NCBI RefSeq assembly: GCF_964355755.1
Contig: NC_092674.1
Coordinates: 6,143,001 to 6,207,000, forward strand
Direction: 5' to 3'
Origin: Antedon mediterranea
Taxonomy: Eukaryota > Echinodermata > Crinoidea > Comatulida > Antedonidae
Length of the DNA stretch: 64,000 nucleotides
Positions 36,700 to 50,582 of this stretch are shown here, one piece after another. Below the pieces are notes generated by a model that saw only the letters and a list, made by a program, of their open reading frames with translations, ran no database searches and had not been told where the DNA came from. Position numbers and translations under genes: made by a program. Numbering within the stretch: position 1 is the first letter of the stretch; the number at the start of each line of letters is the position of its first letter.

Positions 36700-39600
36700 A
36701 TGATGCGAAGACCATCGAAGCTTGAACCCATTGACGAATATCTTTCTTCACATGGTTTATACCGCAAAATAACAGCAAAAGATGGCTCATGTTTGTTTAG
36801 GGCTGTTGCAGAACAAGTAAGTCAACTTGTTAATTGCAATGATTTAATTTGTGTAATGCTATATTATTCAATATATTTTATAGTTTTAATAGAATAATAA
36901 AGTTTGTAATCAGGAATAAATTCATTTCCACATCCAGAAATATGATTTTATGTAAAATTTCCACCATGCACATGGTTGACCCCACCGACCCACCACTAAA
37001 CTCTAGGCTAGGCCTAGGCCTAGTACAATTTTTTTTAAATAAAATATGTTTAAGTTAGGCCAAATAAAAAATATTCTTGTTAAGCGTCAAACCTCTGAAA
37101 AAATTTCAGGAGAGGGAGGAATTTAAAAAATTTAATTTTCACTTTCCGATTTTAATAGGTCATTGACATTGAATTATGCTACCATGTTGGAAAAAAAAAA
37201 TACACCGCTCTATTAAAGCATGAACAAATGAATCCCTACAAGAAAACCATTTAATGCAATAAAATTGTTCTTGTACACCTGTGATTTGAATTTATCGTAA
37301 TTTTTTGTCATGAAAAAAAAAACAGGCAGCTTAAAAATCAGTGGAGGGCAGTGATGCTAACAAATATATTTTTTTTGGCCTTACAATATATACCACTCAG
37401 ACCTCCCAACTCTCCTAAGAATTGCGAGCATCTCCCGATGTTTTGTCATTTCCGATGCTATCTTGCTAAAAATACAATTGGATAAACAAACAAATATCTT
37501 TAGATTTTTCTAAGCGCCCCTCTACAGAACTGTATCAACAAGGCTAATTAATTTGTTATAAATATCTTTACAGATTTTTTATACCCAGGCACAGCATATG
37601 GAAGTTCGCTTATCTTGTATTAATTTTATGATGAAAAAAAAAGAAAATTTTAAGCCTGTAAGTACTTCTGGTTAAACAAATTTTCATAATTTATATCTAC
37701 AAAATTACAAATGGTTACATAACATAAATTTATTCATCATGTTATTAATTTTTTTTTTTTTTTTTCTAGTTTATCGAATGTCCTTTTAATGAATACATAT
37801 CACGATTGAGAAATCCTTATGTAAGTTTTTCTTTTTTCACCTACTAATTTAGCATATAGGTTCAACATTACTTGATGATAGCTTAATTCATAGGAATTAA
37901 CATTGACTGAGACATCAGGCATTTTTTAATATAATATAATCATAATGTTCTGTTTTTGCGCTACAGGAATGGGGAGGTGATGTTGAAATTTCAGCTTTAT
38001 CACTACTTTATGAGTGAGTTTCATTAATATTTGTAAAAATCGCTATAATTTTAATACACAATTTTACTAATAATTGATAATTAATATATTTTTACTATTA
38101 TAGAGGGAGCTATATATGAATTTTTCCACTGACATAAGCTCTGTATACACTTCCAAACTAGTTTGACAAAAAAGTGTGATGTGCCCAAATATAGTAGTGA
38201 TATGACATAATCATTTCCATATATGGGCACCTTTTTTTGTCGCATAAAGTTTAATAGTGTAGACAGAGCTTAAGTGCATATTAAGTGTTATTTTTACCTA
38301 TAGATCCTAGGATTAAAAATTAAAAAAAAAACAGTAAAAGTCAATCTAATTTTGATACAAAATTTAATGATCAAATGAGAGATTGTGGTTTTGTAAACCA
38401 TAGATGAAACATCGATCTGTCATATGATGGTTCCCAATTGTTGATCATTTTTTTGTCATTATATTTTGTATTGAAATTATATAATAAACTTTTAATTTAT
38501 AATTTTTAAACACGGTTTTTTGTAGACGTGATTTTGTGATATATGAGGAAATAGGGAAGCCACCAGTTGAGGCAACCCAAAATGGATTCGGCAAGCAGGT
38601 GTGTTTTCATTATTTAAATTTAACCACCTGTAATTATACAAATCTGTAATCGGATGTAGTATTGGCGAATTAGCTGGGTAGTAAGATGCTAGTCTTCAAA
38701 TCAAAATTTCGAAATAAAATCTCATTTGTACAAAGATTAGGAACTTTACTTTAGGTATAAGCTTCGAAAAAAAGTAATTTTTTCTGAGCAATACATTTTC
38801 TTTTTGATAGATTGTGCTTTGTTTTACACATGGTAACCACTATGATAGCGTATTCACAAAACAATTTCAAGATGTTGCAGCAATTTGTCAAGGTAACTAA
38901 GAACATAGCTCAAGAATTCAAACTTTAAAATCTAATGTTCTATGACATACAAAATATCAACTTGCGTGTATAAGTGTACACTGTTTTTTTATGAGTATTC
39001 TTGTTACAAGTAAACTCAACACTGGCAGCCAACATAAAATGAATGGTACATTATTTAGAAGATTTCAGTTAAATGTTATAATCTGTATTTGTATTTGTAT
39101 AGCGCCAAATTGATCAAAGCGCTTCACATTGTAATACATTGGAAACAAGTAAGTTTTACGGCCTTTCTTAAATAGATCTATCGATTGTTAGAGGATTCCA
39201 GAAACTTACTCCAAATTTGGAGAAAGACACGCCTTTCAAGGCAGTCCTCCAACCTGTTGGGATCATTTCACGACGCGAGACCACGCTTCACACAATTAAT
39301 AACAATTTTTTCTACTTATCATCACTAGCTGTTGTGTATGAGATGCTGTATAAAGATGTTTTCAAACTACACGATAAAGTTGACGAGGCGATTGATATAC
39401 TTCGATATCCAAACCGAATTCCATTCCCATGCGAGCAAGATCACGAAGGTTCTCCTCGACAACAAGAACATGAATTTGAAAGTTCAGGAGAGGTGTTTGA
39501 TAATAGAGGATTTGAAGTGGTAAGGAGTGCCTAATGTTTATGAGCGCTTACGGGGGCCCCTGAACAGTGCCCAGAGGAAAAAACGGCATTAAAATATGTA

Positions 39601-42600
39601 GAAAAATGGCTAAAAATGCATGAGGACGCCAGCGTTAGAGAGCCACTTAGGGTTCCTAAGCCAGGGGCTCAGGCCTCTGCGTTACGCCACTGGTGGTAAA
39701 ACAAAAGAATATGAATATTTCATCTGGGTAGGCTCTGTGTATGATTTAACTAAAGTTTGGTTCCCACTTGGAAGCAATGCAAGGATGTAAAAATGTATAA
39801 TGTTGCATGCAGGGCCCCAATGAAAACCAGTTTAAAACTGTTTGGGTTACCCTGGGTAAAGAAATGTAATAATTATAAAAGTGCAACGCAAGTAATATGA
39901 CTGATCACAAAATGATTGATCATCTGAAATGTCACAAGTGTGACCCAAGGTTAACAATGCATGTCACTGTAAAGCACTATCCAACTAGTTTGACAAAAAA
40001 AAATGTGATGTTCCCAAATATGGTAGTGATATGACCAAATATGGTAGTGATATGACATCATCATGTCCATATATAGGCACATCTCATTTTTTTGTCACAT
40101 AATGTTTGATAATGTAGACAGAGCTTTACAGTGCATTCAAACACCAGATCACCAGTTTATACATGATTCACTAATAGTTAATTAGTTATTTTTGTTGTAG
40201 AAGAGAGAAAATAAACGACGTCCACCCTTCCCATACAAAGTTATAAAGTCATTAGATCCAGAGATATATAGAAATGTTGAATTTGATACATGGTCAGATT
40301 TTAAAAAGCGTAAGTATTCTTGCCAACTTCTAAGTACTGTATACTTCTTATGATATAATAATATTTATTATTTCTTAAACCTGTTTTCTACTGTATTGAC
40401 TTTTCATCTGTGTAATCGGTAAACTCTGGAACCTTAAGCTCTGTCTACACTATCAAACTAGTTTGACAAAATAAAGTGTGATATTCCCAAATATGGTAGT
40501 GCTATGACATCATCATGTCCATATATGGGCACATCACATTTTTTTTCCACATAAAGCCTAGACAGAGCTTTAGACAGAGCTTTATACAGAGCAGATGCAG
40601 GACTTTAAAATAACTTGGTGAAAGAGAGGAGTTGTAATAATTTTAAAATGAAGAGCAGAACTACTAAGCTATTGTCCCATCGTTCGCATTGTAACAAAAT
40701 ATAGGGGTAGGGGCCAGCCACGCCTCTCAATGTGTCCGCCTATGCAAGAGTACCATAATGTTTATTTAATAGTTTCAAATAGGCTTAACAAAATGAAAAT
40801 GTCTTGCTTTAATAAGATGGCTAGTAAAATACTTCAAGGCCATAGCAAGAGGTTAAAAAGAGACGAGGCAAAGATGCTTTAAATATAATTATTAATATAA
40901 AATATGACTACTCTTGCATTTGTATACAGAAAAAACTTTTTTTCTTATAGAGCAACAACACCGAGAATATCTTATTTCTGCTGGGATGCAGTATGCTCTT
41001 GGCGACAAATGCTTAGTAAGTGAATTTTATGAGTTCTGTTATGTGAGGGAGAGTGATGTTGATAAAGAATAGTTCATAGTGCTGTTAACACTACCGGGAA
41101 AGTCTGTGGATTTGGAAGACAGGCTTCAAAGAAAGTCAAGTCAAGTATCATTTATTGTCATTTGTTTTAAGAAAAAAAACATAGAAATTCTGTTTGCTCT
41201 GTTGGCGGAGCACAATATTCAACGGACACAACACAAAGGTTCAGTTACCTAAATATGATGTGTTATGTTTGCTATTTAATAGCATTATTTTTTAAACTAT
41301 TTCTTAAACTATTTCTTTAGGTACATTTAGATGATGCATCAAAATTCTACAATGCCCATATCCAAGACGTGTCCTCTTCAAATGGACCAGTTACAGTTTT
41401 TATCGAAGAAATGGGCGAAAAGTAAGACAAAAAGTGTTACATTGGCATGTTTTGGTTTTTCCTCTGTTCTTGAATATAAAAAACTACCAATACTTACAAT
41501 TATTAAAATGAATTTTATTTACAATATCAGAGGTAATTATTAATAAATAATTATTTTGCAACCTTTACATACATTTGCTCTTTTATGTAAATATGATGAT
41601 CTATTGTAGCTGTGTCTTTGCTTATTTTATTTAATGTATTATATTATTTAGCTTTCATTAATTGCATGTTCCCTGCACACATCCTTTTATTAGTACCTAA
41701 TTATATTAGTATCAAATGTATTATTTGACTCCTTTTTAAATACCATTATTTACTGCATATTCTCTAGTAGATTTATTAAGGAAAATTAATTGCATAGCAC
41801 TATGCCAAGACTACAATGCAACACCGCTTCGCTTCTGTGAAATTGGGGCTGTAGCATAAGCTATCACAGCACTGTTTATAAGCAGGCACTATGAATATAA
41901 ACAATGCATTACTTCGTACTGACTAATGTAGTGTTGTGCAATCGAACATTCCACGATATAGCATACTAACAATACTATATCAACTTATGTCTAAGTTACT
42001 AAAAGCGTTAAGTTAAAATTATACTATAGAAATTGCAGTAAAATAATATCACTATCCCCCCCCCCCCCATGCTAGCTTCCTGCATGCTTTTCCTTTTGTT
42101 TAACAATAGTTCCGCTATTATTTTGTGTTTGCATGTTTTGTGGTAGATGCACTGTACCAATTAAAAATCTACGTCCCCTGAACCAACAACCTCAATCTTA
42201 CAAATGTATTTCTCCTAGAAGCTTCAGGAACCAATCAGGCCACATTAGTAAGTCATGTGATAATCCTTTCTTTTTTTTGGCCTATGGAGTTTTCAAATAA
42301 ATATCATCTTTTAATTGAAATATAATTTGAATAATGATTTATACTTATTAAAAAAATAATAATGATGATAATGTATATTGTTATGCACAACTATCTTTAT
42401 ATTGTTACGACCACTTTTGGCCGAAATACTTAAATAACAACAACGACGTTTGGAACAAATAATAGCCAACACTCAAAGTACTATGCAAGAAGCACAAGCA
42501 CAACAAAACTATAATATATACCGTCTCGTGAGTCAGTCCTTCTCTTGTCTCACACATCCAACACAGCTTTCTAAAATACCGTGCATCACAATGCTCCCTT

Positions 42601-45600
42601 CTGATTCGTCCACTTGACCACCGGCGACTTGATTCATTTGCATGTGACACCTGATTATCGTCACACTATCGTCAACAATATTCGTACAGAGCATGCAGAT
42701 AAAATAGTACATACATTAGTATCACATTTGGCTTTCATCTTTAACCCTTCCTGTACCTTAAAAGCTTTTTAATTAAAATTAAAATTATAGAAATGAATTT
42801 AATTATATAAATTAATTATTATAAATTAAAATTAGAAAATACATTGAGGTTTCATTGTTGTATATAACAATGAAAGTTTTATTTTATTAAAATGGTTTTT
42901 GCCTCTAGGTCCCCATCTTCGCATTTTAAAGAGAGGGCGGTTTTTGAGTGATAGTGTCTATATTTTAGGTGAAGATCAGCCGCCTTACCAAGACCAGGGC
43001 GTAAGAGAGGAGAAATACTCGCCTTACAAGCAAGGAGCACCTAGATATCTCTCACCATACAGGTATACAAAGATTGATAGAGGGAGGCACCACAAATTGA
43101 AATACTCATTTACTGCATTTTGGTCTTTTTTCCATTAACCTTAAAATAATGATTTAATAATCATTTAATAGTTAGTCTAGTCTAATTTATATCCCTCCAA
43201 CCCAAATCTTTTTATTGAATTTTAACAAACATTCTCCTTACCTACTAATTTGTTGATAATTTCTGTTCTGTTTTTGTTTTTCTTGTTTTGAGTTAATTAT
43301 TGCATGCTTGCATCACAATAATATAATCGTTTTCTTTTTTCAACTCATAATATTTAATTGATCAAAAATGTAGATAGTAGACGATTATAATTAATATATA
43401 CATTTATAAATCTTTTTTCTTTTTTTCTCTAATATAATATTTGATTGATAAAAAATGTAGATAGAAGACAATTATAATTAATATTCATTTATAGAATGCG
43501 GAGAGGTGTACATTACAATCGGCAAAGGACCTACAGCCAAGGAAGTGATGTTGACGAACATTTGTTGGTTGATAGTTCAATGTATGACCTTCAAGATGAC
43601 GACGGACAGCCATCTTTCACACCCATGCCCGTAAGTAAATACTGTAAAACCTCGAAAAGAAGCTCATGGGCCTTTTTTTTAGTACACTTGGGTGGGCTTC
43701 TTTTTGAGATGAGCTTTTCAAGATTATTTTTGGTGACATATGGGGTACTATAGGTAAATACTGTAAAACCTCGAAAAGAAGCCCATGGTCTTCTTTTTTT
43801 AGTACTCTTATGTGGCCTTTTTGAGAGGGCTTCTTTTCAGGATTATTTTGGTGACCTTTCGGGTACTTTCAGGAAACCACACCCTCCCTACACTAACATG
43901 ACTCAATGAACTGGTTTATTAATAAATAAATAAATTGCAAAATATCTTTATATATAAATTTAAGTAAACTATAATAACATTGCTAATTATTTGTAGGTAC
44001 ATGTTCATCAAAATGGACCAATGGATGGAAAGTCTGGGTGTTGGGGTAAAGTGCGGAGAAGAGGACGCACAACATTACCCATGAATCATCCCAGAAACAT
44101 GGTACATGATCACTATGGCGACCACTTCATACAACCATGTGGTGAGTTTCATTTATGTTATGTTATTTTAAATGTTATTTCATATGGATGCAACAAAGTT
44201 GAAAGCTCTGTCTACACTATCAAACTTTAGGCGACAACAAAATGTGATGTGCACATGGACATGACGATGTCACAACACTACCATATTTGGGCATATCACT
44301 ACCATATTTGGGAACATCACAATTTTTTTGTCAAACTACTTTGATAGTGTAGACAGATCTTTAATGTCATAGTGTATTCAGTTTTTTATATCAATTTAAT
44401 TTTAAACTGATTTATTTTTCCTTTTTAGATGTGCAAGTAGATGATGATATGTATGAAGAACAAGGTACTGTACATTGTTGTGTTCCTACTGTTAAATATT
44501 TCAGTGTCTGTAACTTCTTTAACTAGTGAATTTTTGTTTCTTGATATAAAAATAAAAATGCTATACAAATTTTAAATTATGACACTGTCTACACTATCAA
44601 ATTTTATGTGACAAAAAAAAGGGATGTGCCCATATATGGACACAATGATGTCATATCACTAAATGCAAGTACATCACACTTTTTTGGGTCAAAAGAGTTT
44701 AACCAACCTAAAGCTCTGTCTACACTATCAAAGTTTATGTGACGATGTCACTAGCATATTTGGGCATATAACTATCATTTCTTGGGTCCAAATAGTTTGA
44801 TAGTGTGGAAAGAACTTTAAAGTATGCTATCAATGTTTCACTTGATTTAAATAATATAAATCTCATTTTTCTTTTAACAATTAGTTATTGATGATGGTCA
44901 ACGTCCTCAATTACACCGAAGAAAGGTAAAAGATGTGATTTCAAAATTGTACAATTTATGTTAGAAACTTTGACTTACAAACTATGCATTTCATTTATAT
45001 TTGCAAATGCTTTCACATGGATCTTTGAAAGAGCACTTCTTAATCAAGGTTTGGTATCGTTGGGTGGGAAGCAAAATAATCTGTATTAGTACTGTACTAT
45101 GAATTAGTTCCTAAGCACGATGTTTGTGTAAAGCGCTGTCTACGCTATAAACTAATTTTACAAAAATAGTGTGATGTGCCTAAATATGGTATTGATATGA
45201 AAACATCATGTCGATATATGGGCACATCACATTTTTTTTCACATAAAGTTTGATAGTGTAGACAGAGCTTTACAGGAGACACTCTATATTATATCGATTT
45301 TGTCACTATGTTATTGTATGCTTGATTTTTGTTGTGAAATTGTGTATTATGCAGTATTTACTTTTGTATTTGCTTGTTTGTAGGTTGTTTTGTGTTCGTT
45401 GTTTGTGTAAGTATGTAACATGTATAACAAAAATGTGTTAACTACCACATCCTAAACTTTATTGTTACTTTATTGTGGTTGAAATGGCTGTTGAAAAATA
45501 ATAACTTAACATTTAATCCATTTTTATTCCAGACACCATCACCGGCTCAAGATATACCCCATAGTAACATGCAAGAGGGTCATTTTGTGTGTGCCGACCC

Positions 45601-48002
45601 GAACTGGAGCGATTCAAACTCCAGCATAATGGAGGACAAAATGCATAAATCTATTCACAGTAACGTAACACCACCAAATATGATACCTGTCAACAATCAA
45701 CCGTCAGTAGCTGTTGGAATTCCTTTCTGCCCTATTATGTTACCAGGTAATATGGCCTGGAATGAATACATCATCATCCACATCCACCTATCATATCTTC
45801 AGTTTATTTAACATGTTGCACACAGTTAGGGAGGTCCGAAGGTTTAAAATGATGTCTCTATTTATTGAGGTGCCCTATAAACTAAAGACCATCACCAGCT
45901 AATGGAAAATAAATAGCCTAGGCAATGATGATTTTTAACCCTTTTATTGGAAAAACAAACCCCTTGTAAAAATCCTGATTATGAGCATGCACGTGACAAA
46001 GGGCTTAGGGCCAGTTTACACAGACAAGCAGTAACAGAAAACAAAAATACAGTATGCTATTTATACAGATTTAAGGTGGACAAGCTACGCTGTTTTCCGC
46101 TTACCGTTGCAGCTCGTCTGTGTAAAAAACTATAATACTAGTTCAGCCAACTGTGATACGTACCATTTATATTTAACATTATATTACTTATTATATTATC
46201 TAGCAACTGATAACTTAACAGGTCCAGTAAATATAGCAGCTGGAAGTTCAAGAGATCAAGCCGGTTCTGATCTACCACTAAATGGTAAGCTGAACCAAAT
46301 ATTAAATAAGAAGAAACAAGAACAAACTAAAGTTGTATAACTAATACAGTAGAACTCCTTGTTAAGAGGACACATTCGGGACCCAACAAAGCATCATCCA
46401 ACAGGGGTTGACTGTTGTGTTAAAGCATAATATTTTTACTCTAGTTTGTTTCACGAGAAAGTGCCTGTAATAAAGTTGCCTATAAATATGTTCTAGGATA
46501 TATTCACAGGGCTCTAGCCACCAGTATGGTTGGTAAAAATTCGACTGGACCACTTTGTCAAAGACTAGGCCTGACCTGTGGCAAGCACACAGATTGTTCC
46601 CATTGGTGCAGTACATTAATACCATTGTCTGTTGCAAGAATAGTTGTATACATTTGGTATACGTAATGGAAAATAGGAAATAATTGGAAATAATATTTAT
46701 GTGGTTACTTTTTTTGTAGATGTGTCCACCTTAAGATTCTTTTATAATTTAGGATTTGAGGTAGGTGTGTTAATTTTTTATCTGAATTTTTAAAATTATA
46801 TGGTTGACGTTTTATTGGTATTTTTGTAAAGTTCATTCTGCTAATTACTTTTTGACATTATCTATTTATATATTTGTTGCATCATCTATTTATTTACAGT
46901 ACTATCATCAAGTTTGTATATACCAAGCGCAACGGCAACCAGCCAAGATCCAGGGCCCTGAGATTATTCAGTATCCCATACATTACCAGACCTTTCCTCC
47001 ACCTGTTCCTCCACATCATCAGATGCAGATGCCTGCCCAACAGATGAGGCCAGCAGTGATCCCGAGAATGCCGTACCAGGAGGGATCTCGGTGCCGAAGC
47101 TCCTCTCTAGGTAGTATTATATCTGAAGAAGAGTTTGAAGGGAGGAGGTCGTATGCTAGAGCTAATGGTATGGAATTAAGTGTGGTGTGTGTTGTAGGGC
47201 GGGAAACAGCTTAAAATAATACTTGAAAAAAAAATTATTATATTATTATAATATTTAAGATGATAAATTGTGTTATATACAGTAGCATGTATATACAGTA
47301 TTTGTAGATACCTTGTGAGCTCAACTCCCCCTCTATTGTTGACCCACCACCCCAAAAGACTTGACCCACCATCTGAAAGACTTGACCCACCACCCCAAAA
47401 TACTTGACCCACCACCCCAAAAGACTTGACCCACCATCTGAAAGACTTGACCCACCACCCCAAAATACTTGACCCACCACCCCAAAAGACTTGATCCACC
47501 ATCCGAAAATACTTGACCCACCACCCTAAAAGACTTGACCCACCACCCCAAAAGACTTGGCCCACCACCCCAAAAGACTTGACCCACCACCCCAAAAGAC
47601 TTGACCCACCATCCCAAAAGACTTGACCCACCACCCCAAAAGATTTGACCCACCACCTGAAAAGGCTTGCCCCAAGTTCTGTTTAAGTTACGAATTTAAA
47701 AATGTATTTCAGGTATGTTACCATCTGAAGCCTATTACCAAGAACAAGGGTTTGCTAAACCACCACCCACAGTCACTACCTATCTACCGGTAGCACAACC
47801 AATGCCTCCGATGCCAGGTACACCACATATGCAGATGGCTGCCCTCAACCTTGATACTCCGCCGGTCACTCCAGCAGCGTACCAATACCCAATGGTAGGT
47901 CCTCGTCAAACTGCACCAACACAACAGTATATATACCGTAGTCCGACAAAACCGAACCCACAAATGCGTGGTAAAAACGTTAATGGATTTATAGTTGTCT
48001 AA
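36700..48002 (+). CDS. OTUD4: OTU-domain deubiquitinase, OTUD4-like
   Basis: Cysteine protease that cleaves ubiquitin chains; vertebrate OTUD4 is also RNA-binding and found in stress granules. Exons: 36700-36816, 37574-37657, 37770-37820, 37967-38013, 38526-38598, 38811-38892, 39329-39519, 40201-40309, 40951-41015, 41321-41421, 42147-42247, 42909-43062, 43495-43630, 43997-44141, 44429-44464, 44885-44925, 45533-45746, 46204-46284, 46720-46760, 46900-47167 and 47713-48002. They total 2,427 nt, in frame, 808 aa (human 1,114). The OTU domain has Asp28 and Cys31 ([14 protein letters not shown]) and His134 (HGNHYD). A Tudor-like segment follows (YRNVEFDTW to VFIEEMGEK). The tail is low-complexity and rich in Arg, Pro and Gln, with the conserved [10 protein letters not shown] block. 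Small exons in the middle (15-16 especially) are the least certain. The same-strand neighbour is ABCE1. Confidence 0.92.
38136..38271. mobile_element. CArG MITE, copy 14
   Basis: TAAGCTCTGTATACACTTCC to GTGTAGACAGAGCTTA, in OTUD4 intron 4. Confidence 0.88.
39085..39240 (-). mobile_element. SINE/LINE 3'-tail fragment
   Basis: GTATTTGTATAGCGCCAAAT and CAAAGCGCTTCACATTG read in reverse are the GCGCTTTG ... GGCGCTATACAAAT tail common to L2/CR1-like elements and their SINEs. Ends about 90 bp before an OTUD4 exon. Confidence 0.55.
39535..39705 (+). repeat. Dispersed repeat E, copy 2
   Basis: Inverse copy of 19,985-20,175; starts 16 bp after the OTUD4 exon 7 donor. Confidence 0.65.
39971..40126. 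mobile_element. CArG MITE, copy 15
   Basis: Left end decayed (TAAAGCACTATCCAACTAGT), right end AATGTAGACAGAGCTTTA. Confidence 0.82.
40436..40570. mobile_element. CArG MITE, copy 16
   Basis: AAGCTCTGTCTACACTATCA to CCTAGACAGAGCTTTAG; the TAGACAGAGCTTTA end is duplicated. Confidence 0.88.
43631..43870. repeat. About 119-bp tandem duplication at an OTUD4 donor
   Basis: GTAAATACTGTAAAACCTCG starts at 43,635 and again at 43,754, each followed by AAAAGAAGC and GATTATTTTTGGTGAC-type sequence. The first copy begins four bases after the exon 13 donor. Confidence 0.8.
44203..44362. mobile_element. CArG MITE, copy 17
   Basis: AAAGCTCTGTCTACACTATC to GATAGTGTAGACAGATCTTT, in OTUD4 intron 14. Confidence 0.88.
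44580..44700. mobile_element. CArG MITE, copy 18 (decayed)
   Basis: TGACACTGTCTACACTATCA at the left; the right end is degenerate and runs into copy 19. Confidence 0.75.
44711..44818. mobile_element. CArG MITE, copy 19
   Basis: AAGCTCTGTCTACACTATCA to GATAGTGTGGAAAGAACTTT, next to copy 18 and short (108 bp). Confidence 0.82.
45131..45270. mobile_element. CArG MITE, copy 20
   Basis: AAGCGCTGTCTACGCTATAA to GATAGTGTAGACAGAGCTT; GTA and TAC flanks mirror each other. Confidence 0.86.
46009..46132. mobile_element. Short MITE family B, copy 3
   Basis: GGGCCAGTTTACACAGACAA to GCAGCTCGTCTGTGTAAA; the best-preserved inverted repeats of the family. Confidence 0.75.
46343..46475. repeat. GGGGACACC dispersed repeat
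   Basis: ACAGTAGAACTCCTTGTTAA, GACCCAACAAAG and GTTTCACGAGAAAGTGCC are shared with the copies near 9,740 and 32,040. Confidence 0.65.
47338..47672. repeat. 22-bp minisatellite in the last OTUD4 intron
   Basis: About 15 copies of GACCCACCACCCCAAAAGAC plus TT. Variants (ACCATCTGAAAG) recur in a higher-order pattern. It ends about 40 bp before the terminal exon. Antisense frames rich in Gly, Trp and Val are artefacts of the unit. Confidence 0.92.
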
Positions 48003-48904
48003 GTCGAGAGATTACTCTCTAAAAGTAACTGCCATTTTTTGCGTATTTAAATATTCCAGAATTGTTTCTGCTTCAATTATTGATACGCCTGCGATTGTAA
48101 CCTTGATTGAAAATATTGATATTTTAACAAATATTTTACATAGAAATTAAAAATAATTCAGTTTATATTGTTTTGTTCCTTTTAGAAGATTTTTCAATTC
48201 TTTGGTTTTTGAAATTATATTCTTCCAAGTTTGGTTTATAAATGAATATATTTGTGTTCAAAGAAATGATAAATTATATTTGAGAAAAATTTAATTAATT
48301 GGTTTGTATTGAAAATGAATATTGAAAAAATATGGTATTATATTATTATTACATATTCGAAAAATGCAAATTGTTGATGCTTTAACATATTATTGCAGAT
48401 AGATTTATATAACTTTTCAATGACATTTTAAATCTCTGAAATATTCAATTAAGTTCAATTATTTTACTTAAAAAAATAATACTTTTCACTAATAAAAAAT
48501 TAGATGGCAATGTTTTTGATCTGATAACAAAAGATTTGCTAAATTTGATCTCCAAATAGTTTGTTAGTTGATTGTTCAAAGGTTATATTTTTACCAAAAA
48601 TCTTAAATCAATTCAATTAACCATAGTGCAATCAATAGACCAATTTATATTTTTGAAAATTGAATGAAGTTATTTTTTCACAAGTTTTTAGATTTGTGTT
48701 CTTATATTTCATAGATTTATTAACATGGTTAGGTCTGTTTATTTCTGAAATGCGTTTCAAATATAAGTATGTGCTTTCAAATCAAATAATTGAGTTGATT
48801 AAAACCAAAAGATAATTACATTGATAGAAATTCATAAATATTCTGTAACTGAATTGTGTGATCTGTGCGTGAAAGAAAATGTGGATGTTATACTTATTTG
48901 ATTA

Positions 48905-49229
48905 ACCTCTGTCTACACTATCAAACTGTATGTGACAACAAAATGTGATGTGCCCATATATGGACATGATGATGTCATATCACTACCATATTTGGGCACA
49001 TTACACTTTTTTGTCAAACTAGTTTTATTTTTTTTTCTCTTTCGTAGGTTTAGCCCACTTTTATTAATTATTTCATTCCATGACAAAGATATACAAAGAT
49101 TAAATATTTAAAAAATGTGTTTATAGCATGTATGTACAATATGGTTATAAGAGATATCTTTTTAAAACATAGCATAATTGGTTATATTGGCACATACCCA
49201 AACTAGTTTTATAGTGTAGACAGAGCTTT
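48905..49229. mobile_element. CArG MITE, copy 21, split by an insertion
   Basis: ACCTCTGTCTACACTATCAA at 48,905 and GTGTAGACAGAGCTTTA at 49,229 are the two ends; 49,029-49,198 is foreign. Confidence 0.88.
49029..49198 (-). mobile_element. 170-bp retro-insertion inside a MITE
   Basis: Flanked by an exact 14-bp duplication CAAACTAGTTTTAT (49015-49028 and 49199-49212). Begins with a T-run, as a poly(A)-tailed insert in reverse. Source unknown. Confidence 0.8.
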
Positions 49230-50582
49230 AGGATTATTCTGATAAGATTATTCTCATTATTATTATGTTTTACATTGAGTAATGTTTGAGAGGTGTGTGT
49301 TTTAAAGTGAAGTTGATGTAATACATTGTGATACTGATTGGGGAACAAACCCCACGAAATTATCTTACAAGTATCTTATAAAATGTGATATGTTAATGGT
49401 TGCCTAGTGTTACCTGTCAAGGTTTTCCATTAGATCAAATACCTTTCTTCTTCGCATTCTGGATGTTCCGTTCATCAGGACATAAACGATCTAATAACGC
49501 AAATTAGTATATAAATAAAATGTATCTATAGCAAATATCTTATGGCATAGAACTGCATTCATATTTTAACGTTTATTGTATAAACTATTTCTTTGTATCA
49601 CAATACAATCTATTGTCAAAATATAGACAACATGGAAATTAAAATATATGTTTAAAATAAATATGTAAATTAATTTTGTATGAAAGAAATGTTATGTTTA
49701 GAAAAATGTTTGTCCTTATTGTAAAGCAAAGGTGATGATTTATTTTGTAAGGCATTATCAAAAGCAATGTGGTGTTAAATAAGTGTGGAACTTTAAAGAG
49801 GAAATTCTTACGCATATATTTGTTATGGACTGCTGTGTGTCGTCCTTGGAATATTGAGAAAATTGAGTAAAAAAATTGTATATTCTTCAGAGTGTAGTTT
49901 AAGTGAAGTAACATAGTTTTGTGTAAGTGAAATGAAAAAAAAATGCAAAAAACAATATTTTGGTAATGAAAATAAGAAAAAGATTTATTTTTGTAGTATT
50001 GTAGTCCAAAGAATCAAAACAGTATTTGTTTGTCAGTGTCCAAAAGAATTTAAATATTGTGTTCCTGTATCAAGTGTGTTTAAGAAAGATGTATAGTGCA
50101 CCCTGTTTTTTTAAGTCTTGCACAAAAACATTTTTATTATATTTATATAAAATATACATGATATGTATGAAGGTGTTTCTTAGAATTTGCATATGCAAAT
50201 ATTTATACCTATGCTATGTTAAACATTGGCTTACACTGTATAAATATCTATGTATAAAATTTAAATATATTGAAAATATGGGTTAAATAAGTAAAAAAAA
50301 CAGGGAAATTGTATGGAATAACTTGTATTTTGTTTTTAAAAAGAAATTGTCAGTTTTGTTAAATGTATGGTTGAATCAGAAGATATATTTGTTGTTTCGT
50401 AATGCACCTCTGTAGAAAAAATATAAGTACGAGAAACTACATTTCATACATGCAACTTCCGATATACATTGTGTCTATTGTACTGTGTATGTAGAAGTTT
50501 ATCTTATTTTTTTTTAATTATCAAATCAGAAACATTTTCCTTACTTTTGTTAAAAAATGTATTTTTATTTTGTTTGAATTCT

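Noticed and set aside
47176-47656. Antisense frames rich in [15 protein letters not shown]-type repeats
   Set aside because: Translation of the 22-bp intron minisatellite in three frames; no start, splice or family evidence.
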